Shown one piece after another: positions 60,611-64,000 of a stretch of 64,000 nt of DNA. Source of the DNA: Chitinophaga sancti (GTDB taxonomy: Bacteria > Bacteroidota > Bacteroidia > Chitinophagales > Chitinophagaceae); assembly GCF_034424315.1 (NCBI RefSeq), contig NZ_CP139972.1, forward strand, positions 1,860,001 through 1,924,000, given 5' to 3'. Each line of letters opens with the position of its first letter. Positions within the stretch are counted from its first letter, which is position 1. Below the pieces are notes generated by a model. The model made no database searches, was not told the DNA's origin, and saw only the letters and a list, made by a program, of their open reading frames with translations. A program made the translations under genes and the position numbers.

Positions 60611-61732
60611 CTAATGTACCACCTCACACAACTTCGTCTCCAACTCCTTCATACTCATATCCCTCCCAATAATCACCCCTTTGGGATCCAGCAAAAAATT
60701 ATTCGGCATACTCCTGATCCCATATTCCCTCGCCAGGTGCCCATGGATCCACTCCAGGTCAGACACCTGTTTCCAGGGCAATCCATACCAGGCAACCATA
60801 TCCTTCCACCTCGCTCTATCCTCACCAATAAATACCCCCAGCACATCAAACCCCTTCTTCCTGTAACACTTATACAGCCTCAAAACCTCCAGGTTCTCCT
60901 CCTTGGTATAACTCACCCAGTAAAATACCAGCAAATACTTTCCTTTATAATCTGCCAGTCGCACCGTATCCCCCTTCAAATCTATCTGCTCAAAATCCCG
61001 AAATACCTGCCCCACAGCTCCTCTCCGCAACACCGCCAATTTCTCTTCCAATCGTTGTCCCGCAGGCGTCGCCACAATCTCCGGTGTCAACAGTTTATTC
61101 AAACTATCCAGGTACGCCGGATCTCCATCATATGCTAACTCCTTAATGATACCCACACTCACAATACTACCCGGATGACTGGCAATAAACTGCTCTGTTT
61201 TCAACTTCTTCAGCGCCATGACCGAATCATATTGCGGTTCTATCTCCTTTAGCAAATTGGTATCACGTACCTTAGACAACACCCCTCCAAGATACAATTC
61301 CTTCTTCCAGATTTCCATCATAATGCTCCTGAGTGCTTCAAATTCCTGCTGGGCTACAGATCCGCTAATCCGCAGGTTCGCCAGGGAATCAGCACGCCCC
61401 AGGATCTCAATGTCCGTTTTTCCGGTAAATAAAGTGACCGTATGGGAACTGATTTTCAGCACCAGGTGCTGGGGCCCGTTATACGCCTGGATCCAACTGA
61501 AAGAACCGTTTTTTACAGGTACATACTTATAATCGTCATTATTAAAATCATAGGTTTCATAACTATCGAAAGTATGATAGCTATCCTCTTTGGGAATGGC
61601 GATAAAAAGAATGGAATCTTTTAAGCCTTCAATGTGTCCACTGATGCTGATTTGCTGAGGCGACTGCTTACAGGCCGATGCGAATAGCAAAATAGCCACC
61701 AGCAAGGAAAGTGGTAAATAACGGGGAGGCAT
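60611..61732 (-). CDS. TlpA-like thioredoxin-fold lipoprotein without CxxC
   Basis: A 373-residue lipoprotein (lipobox AILLFASACKQS). Residues 28-130 match the DUF4369 domain that precedes TlpA in Bacteroidota (ISISGHIEGLKDSILFIAIP). The C-terminal domain has the thioredoxin fold (FRDFEQIDLKGDTVRLADYK, YLLVFYWVSYTKEENLEVLR, IRSMPNNFLLDPKGVIIGRD), but the place of the WCxxC motif is held by WVSYTK. The cis-Pro loop is kept (SMPNNFLLD). Disulfide chemistry is therefore lost; it may act as a binding or structural domain. Confidence 0.87.
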   Translation of the reverse strand: MPPRYLPLSLLVAILLFASACKQSPQQISISGHIEGLKDSILFIAIPKEDSYHTFDSYETYDFNNDDYKYVPVKNGSFSWIQAYNGPQHLVLKISSHTVTLFTGKTDIEILGRADSLANLRISGSVAQQEFEALRSIMMEIWKKELYLGGVLSKVRDTNLLKEIEPQYDSVMALKKLKTEQFIASHPGSIVSVGIIKELAYDGDPAYLDSLNKLLTPEIVATPAGQRLEEKLAVLRRGAVGQVFRDFEQIDLKGDTVRLADYKGKYLLVFYWVSYTKEENLEVLRLYKCYRKKGFDVLGVFIGEDRARWKDMVAWYGLPWKQVSDLEWIHGHLAREYGIRSMPNNFLLDPKGVIIGRDMSMKELETKLCEVVH

Positions 61733-61787
61733 AATGGGAGTTTTAAGTAATTCAAACCAGCACTTATTCCATAAACTGGCATTTATA

Positions 61788-61830
61788 ATTGATAATCAAT
61801 ACATAAGTAGTAATTATGAAATTAGTTCTA
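61788..61830. repeat. Compound palindromic element, diverged partial copy B
   Basis: This 43-base stretch matches the minus strand of copy A (23485-23557) at 37 of 43 positions, including ATTGATAATCAATAC and the end GAAATTAGTTCTA. The left outer arm of copy A is absent here. Confidence 0.6.
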
Positions 61831-61885
61831 ATAAGACTGCTATTTCAATTTCAGGTTTCAAAACAAAGTCCAACAAACAATACTA

Positions 61886-62662
61886 TTATCCCTCCAATTC
61901 CTCAATCATCTCAGCATCCACTTCCAGCTGCAAATAAGTAATATTAATATTCAGGATCTCCTTTGCTGGTATCACAATCACATCGCCCGGCAAACTAATG
62001 GCAACGCCTGGCTCATTCGAATAAGAACTCGTTCTGCCACTCTCCCCCAATGGCTGTTCTGTGAGCGACTGCTTTCTCAAATCCCGCCTTGTCACCTGGG
62101 TTAAAACAATATAATCCAGTTCTGTAGACTTAGTCTGAAAATAATAATTTTCCAGGTACCCTGTATAAATCAGGGTAGATTCTTTTGATCCCGTCACTAC
62201 ATTTAACAGGATCATATCAAAATTCAGGGTCGCATACTTCCCATCGAACAATTCATACCATTCATTCCCCGCTCCCAATAAGGCTACTATCTTCTCACTC
62301 AGTCGCTTATTTTTCACAATCCACGCACTCACCACAAAGGCGGCCGCAAAGGCAAACAACACATAGCCAAGGAAGCAAATGACATCCCAGCCCATGGTTC
62401 TGTTATTAATATGAAAATCCCGGTTGGAATAAATGATATTCAACATCAGGTCAAACTTGACCGTCACCCCCAAAGAAAAGAGGATAGGTAATAAAACCAG
62501 GTGCGTACAAATGGGAACGAGAATAAACAGCCAGATAGTGTCAGTAATGGACAATGCCCCCAGCAACTCCTTCAGTTGACGATGGTTGTTGAGTGCTAAA
62601 CGAAATGAAATGGCAGGAATGAATAATAAGGTGATGAGGAAAGCGCCTATAGCAATGTTCAT
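61886..62662 (-). CDS. Hypothetical membrane protein with cytoplasmic C-terminal domain
   Basis: A 258-residue protein with three membrane helices (about 2-22, 43-67 and 93-117) and a 135-residue soluble C-terminal domain of mixed strands (GKYATLNFDMILLNVVTG, YTGYLENYYFQTKSTELDYI, GVAISLPGDVIVIPAKEI). The layout resembles the DUF6338-like group of membrane-anchored proteins, with low certainty. No neighbours share its direction. Confidence 0.65.
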   Translation of the reverse strand: MNIAIGAFLITLLFIPAISFRLALNNHRQLKELLGALSITDTIWLFILVPICTHLVLLPILFSLGVTVKFDLMLNIIYSNRDFHINNRTMGWDVICFLGYVLFAFAAAFVVSAWIVKNKRLSEKIVALLGAGNEWYELFDGKYATLNFDMILLNVVTGSKESTLIYTGYLENYYFQTKSTELDYIVLTQVTRRDLRKQSLTEQPLGESGRTSSYSNEPGVAISLPGDVIVIPAKEILNINITYLQLEVDAEMIEELEG

Positions 62663-62789
62663 GGATCAATTGGAGATTGAATCAGCAGCGCGGGATCGGG
62701 TTGACACTGTTATAAAAATATGGTTCGATGGGTGGAATGCCCGCTAAAATGAAAGATCAATGGAGTGCATGAAAGTGTAGATCTTTTCG

Positions 62790-62900
62790 GATTTAAACTT
62801 TTCAGAATTTTCCTCTCCAGGATTTAAACCTTTCAGGCATTAACCATTTCAGATGTTATACCTTTCAAAATTTAAAACATCCAGGATTTAAAACTGAAAA
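62790..62900. repeat. Degenerate 16-bp tandem repeat array
   Basis: Seven units with period 16 (one of 15) follow the consensus GATTTAAACCTTTCAG: starts at 62790, 62806, 62821, 62837, 62853, 62869 and 62885. An eighth unit may begin at 62774. It fills the gap between the membrane-protein gene and the small gene at 62915. Confidence 0.65.
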
Positions 62901-62914
62901 ATCGCCGGCCTCAC

Positions 62915-63118
62915 CTACTCCGGTTGCGAAATCCCTGCACTCCGCACAGCAGCTGTGAACTCAACAGGCTTATTACTCCTGCTCAGCACTACCTTAAACT
63001 GCACCTTCTCCCCATTAGAGATACGGTCGCGGTTGTTAAACACAGCTTCTGACAAAGCAGCCGCTGCTTTACTGTTCTTTAGGAACGCTTTTCCCAGTTT
63101 ACTGATCTTTGCACGCAT
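62915..63118 (-). CDS. Small basic conserved-looking protein
   Basis: The ATG at 63118 gives 67 residues (the longer frame to 63166 lacks protein-like character). The first half is basic and helical (RAKISKLGKAFLKNSKAAAA), the second half carries strands (EKVQFKVVLSRSNKPVEFTA). Unknown family; cytoplasmic. Confidence 0.55.
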   Translation of the reverse strand: MRAKISKLGKAFLKNSKAAAALSEAVFNNRDRISNGEKVQFKVVLSRSNKPVEFTAAVRSAGISQPE

Positions 63119-63250
63119 ACAAATTCGAATGATTCTATACAAATATAAGGAAAATTTGCCGGCCACTGTTCAAACTCACACAAACGCCTCAATATCAATC
63201 TATTGACTTGTAAACCCTGGCAAATTCAAAATACCCCCTATCTTTATCCG

Positions 63251-63637
63251 ATGACCACAAAAAATCTGCTGCAGCAAAGGCTCCTTTCGCAACAACTAGC
63301 CATTCCGCAATTTGATACACCCACCTCCCTGGTAAAACACATGGGGGCAATTCAGGCACAGGATTATGATATGTCCAAATGGGCGGTGGGTCAGCGTGTA
63401 TCCAATTGTCATTCATCTACCGTGGAAGCAGCGATCAATGATGGTCACATTATTCGCACACATGTACTTCGTCCTACATGGCATCTCGTACATCCGGAAG
63501 ACCTCCGCTGGATGGCGGATCTCACAGCACCTTATGTCAAAAAAGGAATTGCGCATTATGATAAAAAACTGGAACTGGATGATGCATTTTTTAAGAAAAA
63601 AAGATTAGATGGAAGCAAAAATAGGCAAATCGGTTAA
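63251..63637 (+). pseudogene. Winged-helix DNA-binding (HTH_42/YcaQ-like) gene, truncated
   Basis: The ATG at 63251 starts TTKNLLQQRLLSQQLAIPQF, then LVKHMGAIQAQDYDMSKWAV and IIRTHVLRPTWHLVHPEDLR, the typical N-terminus of the HTH_42 winged-helix family (YcaQ, involved in DNA crosslink repair). Family members have about 350-400 residues; here a recognisable match stops at about residue 117 (LDDAFFKK) and the frame ends after 128 codons. The sequence beyond is unrelated and leads to an integrase gene, so the gene was probably cut by insertion of a mobile element. Confidence 0.75.
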
Positions 63638-63857
63638 AACCGTTGCTATACAAGGCTTTATAAAATAGTGGTCTTGGTTTGGAACTCGGTGTCTGGTAGG
63701 TTTTGGGCTTAAAATGACAAGGTTAGGTTACTAATTCATTACCGACTAAGAGTGGTAATAGTTTAGCTTAACTGATTATATTTCAGTCTTTTGCACCCCT
63801 TTCTCCCTTTCCTTGTAACTCAATGTAATTTAATTTTAAACGTTAAACATTTGAGTT
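63638..63857. other. Putative end of an integrated element with integrase leader
   Basis: The 220-base gap between the broken winged-helix gene and the integrase has no frame. It contains small inverted repeats (CGGTT/AACCG near 63633 and ATTACC/GGTAAT near 63740) as expected near attachment sites or excisionase binding sites. The core attachment site cannot be fixed without the other end. Confidence 0.4.
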
Positions 63858-64000
63858 ATGGAGACAGTAAAAAGATCCACCTTCAAGTTGTTATTTTACT
63901 TGAAGAAAAACGAACCGAAAAAGAACGGCAATGTACCTGTGATGGGACGGATTACCATTGACGGAACCCCTAAAACTTTTGGAACTAAACTGGAAATTGA
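63858..64000 (+). CDS. Tyrosine-type site-specific integrase, N-terminus only
   Basis: The ATG at 63858 opens a frame that leaves the window. The first 47 residues, including VKRSTFKLLFYLKKNEPKK, NGNVPVMGRITIDGT and TFGTKLEI, match the arm-type DNA-binding domain of Bacteroidota conjugative-transposon integrases such as those of CTnDOT relatives. The catalytic part is outside. Its direction is away from the broken gene, so it reads into the element. Confidence 0.88.
   Translation, partial: METVKRSTFKLLFYLKKNEPKKNGNVPVMGRITIDGTPKTFGTKLEI

Noticed and set aside
62790..62900. CRISPR array
   Set aside because: The units are contiguous 16-mers with no unique spacers and strong degeneracy; no cas genes are present.

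Overview
The window looks like chromosome of a Bacteroidota bacterium, most likely Chitinophagaceae (Chitinophaga-like). The evidence is two SusC/SusD outer-membrane uptake loci with ECF sigma/FecR regulators, many lipoproteins with an acidic stretch after the lipobox, several 'DUF' families typical of Bacteroidota, a GH20 and a GH127 glycosidase, TAnnTTTG-like promoters and weak Shine-Dalgarno signals. No rRNA, tRNA or CRISPR was seen.

Layout. 1-3 kb: a cut-off gene, a membrane protein and a secreted protein. 3.1-6.7 kb: a tightly overlapping six-gene minus-strand operon (Rrf2 regulator, SufT-like DUF59 protein, NnrS/COX1-like membrane protein, DUF1858-DUF2249 protein, hemerythrin, DGC zinc protein). 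It looks like a nitric-oxide or iron-sulfur stress module and is the best candidate in the window for a little-described system. 7-12.8 kb: a GNAT acetyltransferase, then pyruvate:ferredoxin oxidoreductase coupled to a GltD-like FAD/Fe-S oxidoreductase. 13-22.7 kb: uptake locus 1 (sigma and FecR diverging from SusC, SusD and two surface lipoproteins). 22.7-30.8 kb: HAD phosphatase, fibre-like surface protein, sigma plus a four-helix membrane partner, a broken RibD/DHFR-type gene, small secreted proteins, a GxGYxYP putative glycosidase and an AraC regulator. 30.8-42.8 kb: mixed housekeeping and hypothetical genes, including AlgH, GDSL lipase, a Rof-like Rho-binding antiterminator, amine oxidase, GH20 hexosaminidase and an RluE-type pseudouridine synthase. 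42.9-46.7 kb: GH127 overlapping an M61 peptidase. 46.7-57.3 kb: uptake locus 2 (sigma, FecR, SusC, SusD, DUF3823 lipoprotein, a large secreted putative glycosidase). 57.4-63.1 kb: metallo-hydrolase, CoA transferase, HxlR regulator, a thioredoxin-fold lipoprotein without CxxC, and membrane and small proteins.

The right end (63.2-64 kb) holds a winged-helix gene cut off after about 117 codons, followed by the start of a CTnDOT-like tyrosine integrase. This is very probably the left edge of an integrated mobile element that continues beyond the window.

Non-coding structure is rich. It includes strong hairpin terminators, a 23-bp perfect inverted repeat, a compound palindrome with a diverged relative 38 kb away, three degenerate intergenic tandem arrays (periods of about 11, 25 and 16 bp), and two remnants of decayed genes.
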